DNA of 64,000 bases from Pseudomonas chlororaphis subsp. aurantiaca. Lineage in GTDB: Bacteria > Pseudomonadota > Gammaproteobacteria > Pseudomonadales > Pseudomonadaceae. This document shows positions 1 through 8,252 of the stretch, in pieces. A program made the position numbers and the translations under genes. Position 1 is the stretch's first letter. Every line of letters begins with the position of its first letter. Under the pieces are notes generated by a model. That model saw only the letters and a list, made by a program, of their open reading frames with translations. It was not told the origin of the DNA and did no database searches. The DNA is taken from positions 5,208,001 to 5,272,000 of the forward strand of contig NZ_CP059162.1 of assembly GCF_013466605.1 (NCBI RefSeq). The letters run 5' to 3'.

Positions 1-393
1 GATCAGGGTCGAAGGCATGAAATGCCCCGGACGGTGGGCCACGCGATCGGCGGCCACCTGTGGTGTCAATTGCAGGAAAACGAAGCCCAGGCCGGGCGTG
101 GCGCTGCGCAGGCGGTCGCGGTACTTGCGCTTGAGCGCCGAGCAGGTCAGCACCGGACGCTGTCCGGCGGCCAGGGCACGACGCAACTCGTCGCACAGGC
201 TGTCGAGCCAGCCGGCACGGTCGTCGTCGTTCAGGGGAATACCGGCACTCATCTTGGCGATATTGGCGGCAGGGTGGAACGTATCGCCTTCAATGGCCGT
301 GGCGCCGCTGCGCTGGCACAGCGCTTCACTGACGCTGGACTTGCCGCAGCCGGCAACGCCCATGATGACCAGGGCGGTGATGGGTTGACTCAT
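1..393 (-). CDS. gntK: Gluconokinase, 3' end cut by window edge
   Basis: Phosphorylates gluconate to 6-phosphogluconate in the cytoplasm, feeding the Entner-Doudoroff pathway. The reading frame begins at the ATG at 393 (MSQPITALVIMGVAGCGKSS) and runs off the left edge after about 131 codons. The Walker A motif GVAGCGKSS is near residues 12-20. It is followed by the gluconate-kinase-like EGDTFHPAAN segment and a later LTCSALKRKYRD segment, both typical of GntK (usually 170-180 aa in full). It is divergent from gntR, and a GntR-type operator lies just upstream of its start, which supports the assignment. The C-terminal part is not visible. Confidence 0.93.
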   Translation of the reverse strand, partial: MSQPITALVIMGVAGCGKSSVSEALCQRSGATAIEGDTFHPAANIAKMSAGIPLNDDDRAGWLDSLCDELRRALAAGQRPVLTCSALKRKYRDRLRSATPGLGFVFLQLTPQVAADRVAHRPGHFMPSTLI

Positions 394-410
394 GAAACAC
401 CTCAGCGCGC

Positions 411-425
411 AGACAGCGCTACCTT
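411..425. promoter_or_regulatory. Candidate GntR operator (gntK side)
   Basis: The 15-mer AGACAGCGCTACCTT occurs here and again, identically, at 562-576 in the same divergent spacer. Its reverse complement contains AAG-G-TAGCGCT, matching the GntR operator reported for P. aeruginosa as I recall it (ending in TAGCGCT). The palindromic AGCGCT centre is typical of LacI-family operators. Binding is inferred. Confidence 0.7.
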
Positions 426-561
426 CGCTCTTCGAAACTCTAGGGCAAAAATAGTTTCTGCCGACGCCTTCTTGTCATTTTTGTGGGTTGCCGCGTATAT
501 AGGCCGCGAAACCAAAGAGTGCGGGTCAGGCCGACCGCGCTCACGCATTGCAGCTGTTTCG

Positions 562-576
562 AGACAGCGCTACCTT
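562..576. promoter_or_regulatory. Candidate GntR operator (gntR side)
   Basis: Second identical copy of AGACAGCGCTACCTT, 32 bp upstream of the gntR start. On the reverse strand the extended site reads ACTAAGGTAGCGCT. With the copy at 411-425 it would let GntR repress both gntK and its own gene. Site function is inferred from the repeat and its position. Confidence 0.72.
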
Positions 577-608
577 AGTGACTTGAATTTTGTTTGGCAA
601 GCCGTCTG

Positions 609-1640
609 ATGACCTCCTCCAAGAACGATAAAAATACCCGCACCACGGGGCGCCCTACCCTCAACGAAGTCGCGCGCCTGGCCGGCGTCAGCCCGATCAC
701 CGCCTCGCGAGCGCTACGCGGCATCGACACAGTGGCCACCGAACTGGTGGAAAAGGTGCGCAAGGCCGCCAGCGAACTCAACTACGTGGTCAACCCCGCC
801 GCGCGCGCCCTGGCCTCGGCCCAGAGCCATTCGGTGGTGGTGCTGGTGCCGTCGCTGTCCAACCTGCTGTTCATCGACACCCTGGAAGCCATTCATCAGG
901 TCCTGCGGCCCAAGGGCTTCGAAGTGCTGATCGGCAACTTCCACTATTCCCCCGACGAAGAAGAAAACCTGCTGCGCAACTACATGGCCTACCAGCCACG
1001 AGGTTTGTTGCTGACCGGCTTCGACCGGACCGAAAATGCCCGACGGATGGTCGAAGCCAGCAACGTCCCCTGCGTCTACATGATGGACCTCAACCCCGAG
1101 GCCGGCCTGAACTGCGTGGGCTTCTCCCAGCACAACGCCGGGGAAACCGCCGCCGAGCACCTGATCTCCCGCGGCCGCAAGCGCCTGGCCTACATCGGCG
1201 CCCAGCTCGACCAGCGCACCCTGATGCGCGGTGAGGGTTTCCGCCGCGGCCTGGAAAAAGCCGGCCTCTACGACCCGCAACTGGAAGTCCTCACCCCGCG
1301 CCCCTCGTCGGTGGGCCTGGGCGGTGAACTCTTCCTGCAACTGATGCACAGCCACCCGGACGTCGACGCAATCTTCTTCGGCAACGACGACCTGGCTCAC
1401 GGCGCCCTGCTGGAAGCCATGCGCTGCGGCATCAGGATCCCCGAGCAAGTGGCGGTGATGGGCTTCAACGACCTGCCCGCCTCGGCGCACATGGTGCCGC
1501 GCCTGAGCAGCATCAGCACCCCGCGCGAAGCCATCGGCCGCCGCGCCGCGGAACAGCTGCTGACCCTGATGGCCGGCAACAGCGTGGCCAAGCCGGTAGT
1601 GGATATGGGCTTCGAATTGAAGGTGCGCGAGAGCACCTGA
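609..1640 (+). CDS. gntR: LacI-family gluconate regulator GntR
   Basis: A 343-aa transcriptional repressor of gluconate utilisation. An N-terminal LacI-type helix-turn-helix lies at about residues 18-36 (LNEVARLAGVSPITASRALR), with a hinge and a periplasmic-binding-protein-like ligand domain to the C-terminus. I chose the ATG at 609; an in-frame TTG at 594 would add five residues but the length from 609 fits the family. It is divergent from gntK with two identical operator-like 15-mers in the spacer, so autoregulation and control of gntK are likely. Family knowledge: gluconate or 6-phosphogluconate relieves repression. Confidence 0.92.
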   Translation: MTSSKNDKNTRTTGRPTLNEVARLAGVSPITASRALRGIDTVATELVEKVRKAASELNYVVNPAARALASAQSHSVVVLVPSLSNLLFIDTLEAIHQVLRPKGFEVLIGNFHYSPDEEENLLRNYMAYQPRGLLLTGFDRTENARRMVEASNVPCVYMMDLNPEAGLNCVGFSQHNAGETAAEHLISRGRKRLAYIGAQLDQRTLMRGEGFRRGLEKAGLYDPQLEVLTPRPSSVGLGGELFLQLMHSHPDVDAIFFGNDDLAHGALLEAMRCGIRIPEQVAVMGFNDLPASAHMVPRLSSISTPREAIGRRAAEQLLTLMAGNSVAKPVVDMGFELKVREST

Positions 1641-1680
1641 GCCGCACGCGAAGCCCGTCCGGCGTTGTAGTCAGGCGCGC

Positions 1681-2604
1681 TTACGGCTTCATCTCCGCAT
1701 GAACCGGCGAAGCCAGCGCCGGGTCCTGCCCCCCGAGCAACCGCACGAACGCCTGGGCAGCCTTTTGCAGGGGCTGGTTCTTCAGCCAGACCGCGTGCAC
1801 CGGCAGCAGCAGGCCGTTGTCGATGTTCTTGAAGGTCAGGCGCTTGAGCCTTCCGGCCTTGAGCAAGGGGGCGATCACCGACTGCGGGAAGTTGCCCCAG
1901 CCGATGCCGGACTCGACCATGTCCAGGGCCATGGCCAGGCTGTCGGTGCGCCAGTAGGACTCGGCGATCAGCGGCCGAGTGTCGCGGATCGGCAGGTCGC
2001 GGCTGGCGACCACCACCTGACGGACATTGACCAGCTCTTCCAGATAGAGGGTGGCGTCCGGCGCCTCGGGTAACGGATGGCGCGCGGAAATGCAGGCGAT
2101 CATCCGCTCGCTGCCGACGTACTGGAAATACTCCAGCACATTCAGGCTGAGCCCGGCGAAAGCCACGCCGACCGCGATCCGGCCACTGTGCAGCAGCTGC
2201 AACACATCGTCCTGGGGCGCGCTCAGCACTTCGATGTCGAGCAACGGATGGCGCTCGGCGATCAGCTTGATCGCCGCCAGCACCCGGGACTTGTCGATGT
2301 CCTCGACCACGCCGATGGACAGCCGGCTTTCCAGGCCCAGGGACAACTCCACCGCATGCACCTGCAGGTGCTTGAGCTGCTCGGCGATCAGCCGCGCGTG
2401 GGGCGCCAGGGCATTGGCCATGGCAGTGGGCACCGGCTCGCGATGGCTGCGATCGAACAAGGGATAGCCCAGCTCCGCCTCGAGGTTGGCGATGCCCATG
2501 CTCACCGCCGACGGCACCTTGCCCAGGGCCCGCGCCGCCGCGGAAAACGAACCGCGCTCGAGCACGGCGAGAAACAACTGGATGCTGTCGCTGGAGAAAT
2601 TCAT
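1681..2604 (-). CDS. LysR-family transcriptional regulator next to PACE pump
   Basis: A 307-aa LysR-type regulator. The winged helix-turn-helix is in residues 5-65 (LFLAVLERGSFSAAARALGK ... AVSMGIANLEAELG) and is followed by an effector-binding domain from about residue 90. It is divergent from a PACE-family efflux gene with a 148-bp spacer. In Acinetobacter the LysR-type AceR is divergent from and activates the PACE pump aceI, so the same pairing is likely here. Its ligand cannot be read from sequence. Confidence 0.88.
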   Translation of the reverse strand: MNFSSDSIQLFLAVLERGSFSAAARALGKVPSAVSMGIANLEAELGYPLFDRSHREPVPTAMANALAPHARLIAEQLKHLQVHAVELSLGLESRLSIGVVEDIDKSRVLAAIKLIAERHPLLDIEVLSAPQDDVLQLLHSGRIAVGVAFAGLSLNVLEYFQYVGSERMIACISARHPLPEAPDATLYLEELVNVRQVVVASRDLPIRDTRPLIAESYWRTDSLAMALDMVESGIGWGNFPQSVIAPLLKAGRLKRLTFKNIDNGLLLPVHAVWLKNQPLQKAAQAFVRLLGGQDPALASPVHAEMKP

Positions 2605-2633
2605 GGGGACGCCTGCCTAGGATGTCGATCTAT

Positions 2634-2664
2634 CAGAAAACCTGAAAGCTTCTAACTTTTTCTG
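2634..2664. promoter_or_regulatory. Candidate LysR operator dyad
   Basis: CAGAAAA at 2634-2640 and TTTTCTG at 2658-2664 form inverted repeats in the spacer between the divergent LysR gene and the PACE gene. Position and symmetry suit an autoregulated LysR/target pair. No binding evidence is available from sequence. Confidence 0.4.
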
Positions 2665-2752
2665 TCAGGCATATTGAAGCTATCTTGCGCCGCATTCGCC
2701 AGCCATTCCTGCAAAAGGAGCGGCCCGGGCCAACGAACGCGGAGGAAAAAGC

Positions 2753-3184
2753 ATGCAAGGCATCAAGCGCAAACTGGTTTACGTGTCACTGTTCGAGGTG
2801 TTCGGCATGACTTTCTCGGCCCTGGGCCTGGCCTTGCTGTCCGGCACCTCGCCGAGCAGCACCGGCCCGCTGGCGGTGGTGATCACCAGCATCGCGGTGA
2901 CCTGGAACTTCATCTACACCAGCCTGTTCGAGCGCTGGGAAAGCCGCCAGGTCTCGCGGACCCGCACGGTCAAGCGGCGGATCGCCCACGCCGTGGGTTT
3001 CCAGCTGACGCTGATCCTGTTCCTGATTCCGTTGATCGCCTGGTGGATGCACATCAGCCTGGTACAGGCCTTCCTGCTGGACCTGGCGCTGATCCTGTTC
3101 ATCCCCTGCTACACCTTCGTCTTCAACTGGCTGTTCGATCGGGTCTTCGGCCTGCCGGCGTCGGCGCTGCCGGACCCGGCCTGA
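2753..3184 (+). CDS. PACE-family multidrug/biocide efflux transporter
   Basis: A 143-aa inner-membrane protein with four predicted membrane helices arranged as two bacterial-transmembrane-pair repeats (about residues 5-65 and 75-137). The repeats show the paired family motifs: VSLFEVFGM in helix 1, WNFIYTSLFE in helix 2, RRIAHAVGFQ in helix 3 and FVFNWLFDRVFG in helix 4. Length and motifs match proteobacterial antimicrobial compound efflux (PACE) proteins such as AceI, which export chlorhexidine, acriflavine or short diamines. The start ATG is preceded by GGAGGAAA. Substrate is not predictable. It is divergent from a LysR regulator. Confidence 0.88.
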   Translation: MQGIKRKLVYVSLFEVFGMTFSALGLALLSGTSPSSTGPLAVVITSIAVTWNFIYTSLFERWESRQVSRTRTVKRRIAHAVGFQLTLILFLIPLIAWWMHISLVQAFLLDLALILFIPCYTFVFNWLFDRVFGLPASALPDPA

Positions 3185-3267
3185 GCATCCCGGCGCAAAT
3201 CGGTATCGCCTAAGGCGGGGCACACTGTTAGATTTCCAGGGCCCTTCACCCGCCAAGGAAAGCTCCC

Positions 3268-3897
3268 ATGGGAACCCTGAGAATTCTCGGTAAAGCCTCG
3301 TCGATCAACGTCAGAAAAGTGCTGTGGACCTGCGAGGAATTGGGTCTGTCCTACGAACGCGAGGATTGGGGCAGCGGCTTCCAGTCGACCCACACGCCGG
3401 AGTTTCTCAAGCTCAACCCCAACGCCCAGGTGCCGGTGCTGATCGATGACGCCGGCGCGCTCTGGGAATCCAACAGCATCTGCCGTTACCTGACCAGCAA
3501 GGTCGCCGGGCAACGGCTGCTGCCCGGCGAGCCTCGGGCCCGGGCGCTGGTGGAGCAATGGATGGACTGGCAGGCCACGGAACTCAATCCCGCGTGGAGC
3601 TACGCCTTCGTCGCCCTGGTCCGGCAGAACCCGGACTTTCAGGACCCGCAGCGGATCACAGCCGGCCTTCGCGGCTGGAACGCCAAGATGGCCCTGCTCG
3701 AACAGCAACTGGCGAGCACCGGGGCCTATGTGCTCGGCGAGCAGTTCAGCCTGGCCGATATCGTCCTGGGGCTGTCGGTGCATCGCTGGATGATGACGCC
3801 CATGGAGCGCCCCGACTTCCCCGCCATCGCCGCCTACTATCAACGCCTCAGCGAGCGTCCGGCTTTCCTGCTGCATGGACGCAATGGCATTCCCTGA
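3268..3897 (+). CDS. Glutathione S-transferase family protein
   Basis: A 209-aa cytosolic glutathione-transferase-fold protein. The N-terminal thioredoxin-like domain contains SSINVRKVLWTCEELGL (about residues 12-28), the cis-proline loop NAQVPVL and the glutathione-contact segment ESNSICRYL. The C-terminal half is the all-helical GST domain. The serine/asparagine region near residue 13 is the likely active site. AAGGA precedes the ATG. It stands alone between the PACE gene and an MFS transporter and its substrate is unknown. Confidence 0.87.
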   Translation: MGTLRILGKASSINVRKVLWTCEELGLSYEREDWGSGFQSTHTPEFLKLNPNAQVPVLIDDAGALWESNSICRYLTSKVAGQRLLPGEPRARALVEQWMDWQATELNPAWSYAFVALVRQNPDFQDPQRITAGLRGWNAKMALLEQQLASTGAYVLGEQFSLADIVLGLSVHRWMMTPMERPDFPAIAAYYQRLSERPAFLLHGRNGIP

Positions 3898-4080
3898 ATC
3901 GCCTCTCGCTCCTACAGACGCTGGATGTCGCTTGGGTTGTTGCTGCGGCACAAACCGCCAAGATGTAACGAAATACGACAATAAATCAGCGTGCAACCCA
4001 CCTTCCGGGCCAGCATTCACAATCATTGATTTCCGTTAGCCAGCTAAGATTCCTCTTCACCGAAACCTGGAATCCCGCCC

Positions 4081-5502
4081 ATGTCGTCCCTCGCCCCCAC
4101 TGTCGCTACCGACGGCCTCGACCCGCTCCGCGCCGCCGATATCTCCGCCCGCATCGATCGCCTGCCCGCCGTCGCCACGGTCTGGCGCCTGGTGGCGCTG
4201 TTGTCCATTGGCGGTTTCTTCGAGCTGTATGACCTGTTCCAGACTGCCTATATCAGCCCCGGCCTGATCCGCGACGGGATCTTCGCCACTGGCAGCCAGG
4301 GCGTGTTCGGTTTCTCCGACCAGGCGGCCTTTGCCTCGGCGACCTTTCTCGGCCTGTTCCTCGGCGCCAGCCTGCTGAGCCCGATCGCCGACCGCTTCGG
4401 GCGCCGGGCGATCTTCACCTTCGCCCTGATCTGGTACACCGTGGCCACGGTGCTGATGGGCGTGCAGACCTCGGCCCTGGGGATCATCGGCATGCGCTTT
4501 CTGGTGGGCATCGGCCTGGGCATCGAGTTGGTGACCATCGACGCCTACCTCTGCGAACTGGTGCCCAAGCACATGCGCAGCTCTGCCTTCGCCTTTGCCT
4601 TTTTCGTGCAGTTTCTCTCGGTGCCGGCGGTGGCGCTGATGTCCTGGTGGCTGGTGCCGCAAGACCCGTTCGGCATCGCCGGTTGGCGCTGGGTGGTGCT
4701 GGCCAGCGCGGTGTTCGCGCTGTTTATCTGGTGGCTGCGCTCCCGCCTGCCGGAGTCGCCGCGCTGGCTGGCCCAGCATGGGCGCTTCGCCGAGGCCGAG
4801 CGGATCATGGATGGCATCGAGGCACGCTGCGCCAAGGACCGCGGCAAGCCGCTGGACACTCCGCAGTCCGAAGCCCTCGGCGTCCAGGGTTCGGGTCGCT
4901 TCGCCGATATCTGGCAACCGCCCTATCGGCGCCGGGCGCTGATGCTGATCGTGTTCCATGTGTTCCAGGCCATCGGTTTCTTCGGTTTCGGCAACTGGCT
5001 GCCGGCGCTGCTCTCGGGCCAGGGCGTGAGCGTCACCCACAGCCTGATGTACGCCTTCATCATCACCCTCGCCTATCCGCTGGGGCCGCTGCTGTTCGTC
5101 AAGTTCGCCAACCGCTTCGAGAACAAGTGGCAGATCGTCGGCTCGGCCCTCGGCGCCATGACCTTCGGCACCCTGTTCGCCTGGCAGAGCACGGCCCTGG
5201 GTCTGATCGTCTGCGGGGTGATGATCACCTTCTGCAACGCCTGGCTGAGCTTCAGTTACCACTCCTATCAGAGCGAGCTGTTCCCCACCAATATCCGCGC
5301 CCGGGCGGTGGGTTTCTGCTATTCGTTCAGCCGCCTGTCGACGGTGTTCAGCAGCCTGCTGATCGGCTTTTTCCTCGATCATTTCGGCACCCCCGGGGTC
5401 CTGGCGTTCATTGTCGGCAGCATGCTGATCGTGATGTTCACCATCGGCCGTTTCGGCCCGCGCACCCGCAACCTGGCCCTGGAGAACATCGCCCCCCCTT
5501 GA
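4081..5502 (+). CDS. MFS transporter, sugar/organic-acid porter type
   Basis: A 473-aa inner-membrane major-facilitator protein with about 12 membrane helices. The loop 2-3 signature is ADRFGRR (about residues 101-107), the RLPESPRWL motif closes the first half, and a charged central loop (PESPRW through about residue 275) separates the halves, as in sugar and metabolite:H+ symporters. The last cytosolic loop carries SELFPTNIRARAVG, the usual post-helix-10 motif. It is transcribed alone. The substrate cannot be named from sequence. Confidence 0.87.
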   Translation: MSSLAPTVATDGLDPLRAADISARIDRLPAVATVWRLVALLSIGGFFELYDLFQTAYISPGLIRDGIFATGSQGVFGFSDQAAFASATFLGLFLGASLLSPIADRFGRRAIFTFALIWYTVATVLMGVQTSALGIIGMRFLVGIGLGIELVTIDAYLCELVPKHMRSSAFAFAFFVQFLSVPAVALMSWWLVPQDPFGIAGWRWVVLASAVFALFIWWLRSRLPESPRWLAQHGRFAEAERIMDGIEARCAKDRGKPLDTPQSEALGVQGSGRFADIWQPPYRRRALMLIVFHVFQAIGFFGFGNWLPALLSGQGVSVTHSLMYAFIITLAYPLGPLLFVKFANRFENKWQIVGSALGAMTFGTLFAWQSTALGLIVCGVMITFCNAWLSFSYHSYQSELFPTNIRARAVGFCYSFSRLSTVFSSLLIGFFLDHFGTPGVLAFIVGSMLIVMFTIGRFGPRTRNLALENIAPP

Positions 5503-5532
5503 CCGGTCGCCGCTGGCCGCAAGCGGCAAGGC

Positions 5533-5566
5533 TTGTCCGCCGCGTGCCGCCAGCCTTGCCGGACAA
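5533..5566. repeat. Intergenic hairpin downstream of MFS gene
   Basis: TTGTCCG at 5533-5539 pairs with CGGACAA at 5560-5566, in a G+C-rich stretch that also repeats GGCAAGGCTTG / CAGCCTTGCC. There is no T-tract, so it is more like a REP-type hairpin than a classical terminator. Confidence 0.4.
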
Positions 5567-5681
5567 CCGGCGCAGAGCCCCGATGAAGAGCCCCGTCCCG
5601 GGGCCCTGCAGAGCGCTCCAGCACGGCGGCATGCAAATTGCTGCGCAGCCTGCGATAGCCCTTACATACAGGTACCCAATC

Positions 5682-6191
5682 ATGTTGGTCAGTGCCCAGA
5701 AAACCTCGGCGATCCAGCCCACCCAGCGGTCTGACATGGACCCGAGCACCGCGGCCGCCAGCGCGCTGTACAGCGGCTTGATGCAGAACGTGCAGAACGC
5801 GGCAAGCTTCCAGGTATCCCAGGCCGTGCAGCAGGCCAGCAACACGGTCAGCGACAATGTCGCGGCGGCCTTCGCCAAGACCCGCGTGCTGCTCCAGGCC
5901 ACGCCGCCGACCGCCAGCACCGCGCAGGCCAACAGTGCGACCCAGAGCTCGGCCATGGACGAGTTCAAGGACTACATGAGCAAGTCCCCCGAGCAGCGCA
6001 TGCGCGAGCGCATCCTCGAAGAGATGGGCATTACCGAGGAAGACCTGAAAAACATGCCACCGGAGAAACAGCAGGCGGTGGCTCAGGAAATTGCCCAGCG
6101 GGTCCAGGACAAGCTGAAGCTGGCGCAAGTCGAGAAGGACACCAGCGGCGTCGATAAGCAAGTCACCGACAAATTCCTCGCGGCGCTTTAA
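5682..6191 (+). CDS. Unknown helical protein, ~169 aa
   Basis: I do not recognise a named family. The protein is hydrophilic and probably helical, with an alanine/glutamine/serine-rich N-terminal half and a charged C-terminal segment (YMSKSPEQRMRERILEEMGI ... DLKNMPPEKQQAVAQEIAQR). There is no signal peptide or membrane segment. The start is uncertain: ATG 5682 has AGGT eight bases upstream; ATG 5736 (MDPSTAAASA) would give 151 aa. A strong terminator follows the stop, which together with the codon-like composition supports a real gene. Similar SPEQRMRE/MPPEK tails occur in other Pseudomonas hypothetical proteins as I recall. Confidence 0.7.
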   Translation: MLVSAQKTSAIQPTQRSDMDPSTAAASALYSGLMQNVQNAASFQVSQAVQQASNTVSDNVAAAFAKTRVLLQATPPTASTAQANSATQSSAMDEFKDYMSKSPEQRMRERILEEMGITEEDLKNMPPEKQQAVAQEIAQRVQDKLKLAQVEKDTSGVDKQVTDKFLAAL

Positions 6192-6209
6192 AAGCGGCCA
6201 GTCGAAACA

Positions 6210-6234
6210 GGGTTCCCCACGGGAACCCTTTTTT
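6210..6234 (+). terminator. Rho-independent terminator
   Basis: Eight-base-pair stem GGGTTCCC / GGGAACCC with a CAC loop followed by six T residues, 19 bp after the stop of the unknown 169-aa gene. Confidence 0.92.
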
Positions 6235-6258
6235 GAGGGTCGGCTTGAGCGGCTGCGC

Positions 6259-7131
6259 TCAGTCCTGGGCCAGCATGTCGAGCAAGGCCCGCAGCGCCGG
6301 CGACGGCTCGCTGCCCTCGGCCAGCACCAGGGCAAAGGTGCGCTGGATCGGCACGTCCAACGGCAGTACGCACAGCCCGTGGCGTTGCTCCGGCAAGGTC
6401 ATCTGCGGCACCAGGGTCACCCCCACCTGCTCGCGAACCAGGGTAAAGGCGCTGCTCCACTCCCGCACCTCGACCCGCACATCCGCCAGCTCCAGGCCGG
6501 CATCCGCCGCCAGGCTGCGGGCATTCACCGAACAGCCGCCGGTGGCCAGCACGAAGGGCTGGCCCACCAGTTCCTGCAAGGTCACGCCCTGCTCCTGAGC
6601 GCGACGCGCCAGGGCATGCCCCACCGGCAGCACCGCCACCCAGGCATCGCGCCCCAGCAGGCCAACGCTGCGCTCAGGCGCAGGATTGAGCAGCACCCCG
6701 ACATCGATCAATCGCGCTTCGAGCAAGGCCTCGACCTCGTCGTCGCTGACCTCCAGCGCCACCACCTGGATGCCCGGATACAACTGCTTGAAGCGCCGCA
6801 GCAGCGGCGGCAGGAAAGTCGCCAGCACCATGGGGAAACTCGCCAGGCGAATGGTGCCGCGCTGGATGTCCCGACAGGCATCCGCGGTATCGCGGATGTT
6901 CTGCAACGCCGCGAGCATCAGCCGCGCCTGTTCCACCACCTGTTCGCCGACGGCGGTGGGCAGGGTCTGGCGGTTCTCCCGGGTGAACAGCTGCACGCCC
7001 AGGTTGGCTTCGAGCAGCGCCAGGGCCTGGCTGGCGCCGGACTGGGTCATGCCGACCCGCTCGGCGGCGCGGGTGATGTTGCCGGTATCCGCCACGGCCA
7101 CCAGCATGCGCCAGTGCATCAGGTTCATCAT
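6259..7131 (-). CDS. LysR-family transcriptional regulator next to gstA
   Basis: A 290-aa LysR-type regulator. Helix-turn-helix in residues 5-62 (MLVAVADTGNITRAAERVGM then SGASQALALLEANLGVQLF), effector domain from about residue 88. It is divergent from the beta-class glutathione transferase gene at 7229 with a 97-bp spacer, which suggests it controls that gene and itself. The effector is unknown. The gene converges on the terminator of the upstream unknown gene. Confidence 0.88.
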   Translation of the reverse strand: MMNLMHWRMLVAVADTGNITRAAERVGMTQSGASQALALLEANLGVQLFTRENRQTLPTAVGEQVVEQARLMLAALQNIRDTADACRDIQRGTIRLASFPMVLATFLPPLLRRFKQLYPGIQVVALEVSDDEVEALLEARLIDVGVLLNPAPERSVGLLGRDAWVAVLPVGHALARRAQEQGVTLQELVGQPFVLATGGCSVNARSLAADAGLELADVRVEVREWSSAFTLVREQVGVTLVPQMTLPEQRHGLCVLPLDVPIQRTFALVLAEGSEPSPALRALLDMLAQD

Positions 7132-7228
7132 GGCAGTAGCTGTCCTTATGGGAGTTTTCTGAAAGATTAATTTTACTGAAAACAGTGCGGACTACGACAC
7201 TGATCTCCCCCTTTCAGGAGAGCCCTCG

Positions 7229-7828
7229 ATGAACCTGTATTTCTCGCCCAACGCCTGCTCGCTGGCCCCGCATATCGTGCTGCGCGAACTGGCCCTGCCG
7301 TTCAACCTGGTGCGGGTCGACAACCGCAACAAGACCACGGCCGACGGCGCCGACTTCCTGGCGATCAATCCCAAGGGGTATGTGGCGGCGCTGGAACGGG
7401 ACGACGGCCAGGTGCTGACCGAAGGGCCGGCGATCCTGCAGTACCTGGCCGACCTCAAGCCGCAAGCGGGCCTGGCGCCGGCCCACGGCAGCTGGCAACG
7501 GGTACGGCTGCAGGAGATGCTCAACTTCGTCTCCAGCGAGATCCATGGCGGCCTCGGCTGGCTGTTCAACCCTGAGTTTCCCGAAGCGACCCAGGCGCTG
7601 ATCCGGCAAAAACTGTTCAAGCGCCTGGCGCTGCTGGACCGCACGCTGCAGCAGAGCTACCTGCTGGGTGAATCCTTCGGCGTCGCCGACGCCTACCTGT
7701 TCACCGTGCTGCGCTGGACCGCCGGCTTTGCCATCGACCTGGAACAGTGGCCGGCGCTGGCACGCTTCCAGGCCCGCGTCGCCCAGCGCGAAGCGGTGCA
7801 AGCGGCGCTGGCGGCCGAAGCGGCGTAA
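7229..7828 (+). CDS. gstA: Beta-class glutathione S-transferase
   Basis: A 199-aa cytosolic glutathione transferase resembling E. coli GstA along its length. The N-terminus MNLYFSPNACSLAPHI carries the beta-class cysteine at residue 10. The thioredoxin fold continues with NPKGYVAAL and TEGPAILQYL, and the helical domain has the conserved FGVADAYLFTVLRW stretch. The expected role is conjugation or glutathionylated-substrate handling during electrophile stress. It is divergent from a LysR regulator. The VPAL loop usual in the family reads VAAL here, replacing the cis-proline, a small oddity worth noting. Confidence 0.88.
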   Translation: MNLYFSPNACSLAPHIVLRELALPFNLVRVDNRNKTTADGADFLAINPKGYVAALERDDGQVLTEGPAILQYLADLKPQAGLAPAHGSWQRVRLQEMLNFVSSEIHGGLGWLFNPEFPEATQALIRQKLFKRLALLDRTLQQSYLLGESFGVADAYLFTVLRWTAGFAIDLEQWPALARFQARVAQREAVQAALAAEAA

Positions 7829-7994
7829 GGATCGAAGCAGAGATGCCGTAGCAACTCTGCCTTATCCCGTTCGCAGCAATCCCGATAGGATCGACTCAGG
7901 ACAGGGGCTGGCCGGGGAGCGAACCTTCGGCGTCTTGCTGCTCTGTGCAACGAGAAGGGGAAAACTTGCAGATCGATGAGTTATTTACTTAGAA

Positions 7995-8025
7995 GCAAAA
8001 ACAAGGAAGCCCGCGGGGCGGGCTT
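7995..8025 (-). terminator. Terminator of the small Lys-rich gene
   Basis: Stem AAGCCCGC (8007-8014) / GCGGGCTT (8018-8025). Read on the minus strand it is followed by CC-TTGTTTTTGC, an adequate T-rich tail, directly after the stop at 8035. Confidence 0.8.
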
Positions 8026-8034
8026 CGCAGAGGA

Positions 8035-8151
8035 TCAATGACCGAAAATATTGTGCTCGGTCTTCTTGGCTTTCTTGTCCGCACGCTTTTCATCGGCGGT
8101 CCGGCTGGGTTTTTTCTTCGCCGTCTTCTTGGCATTCATACCTTTGGACAT
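8035..8151 (-). CDS. Small lysine-rich protein, 38 aa
   Basis: Encodes 38 residues of which about a third are lysine or arginine (MSKGMNAKKTAKKKPSRTAD ... KKTEHNIFGH). No family is recognised. The start ATG at 8151 has GGAG upstream and the gene is followed by a terminator, so it is an independent small transcription unit rather than part of a longer frame. The basic, low-complexity composition suggests an RNA- or DNA-associated peptide, but this is inference only. An internal ATG four codons later is an alternative start. Confidence 0.68.
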   Translation of the reverse strand: MSKGMNAKKTAKKKPSRTADEKRADKKAKKTEHNIFGH

Positions 8152-8252
8152 GATGCACACTCCATTCGCAGGGGATCGTTCATCAGGTATACACCTATCC
8201 CGAGCGCTCCGTACTTTTATAATCCACCGCCCCGGCCCACCTGCGAAATCCC

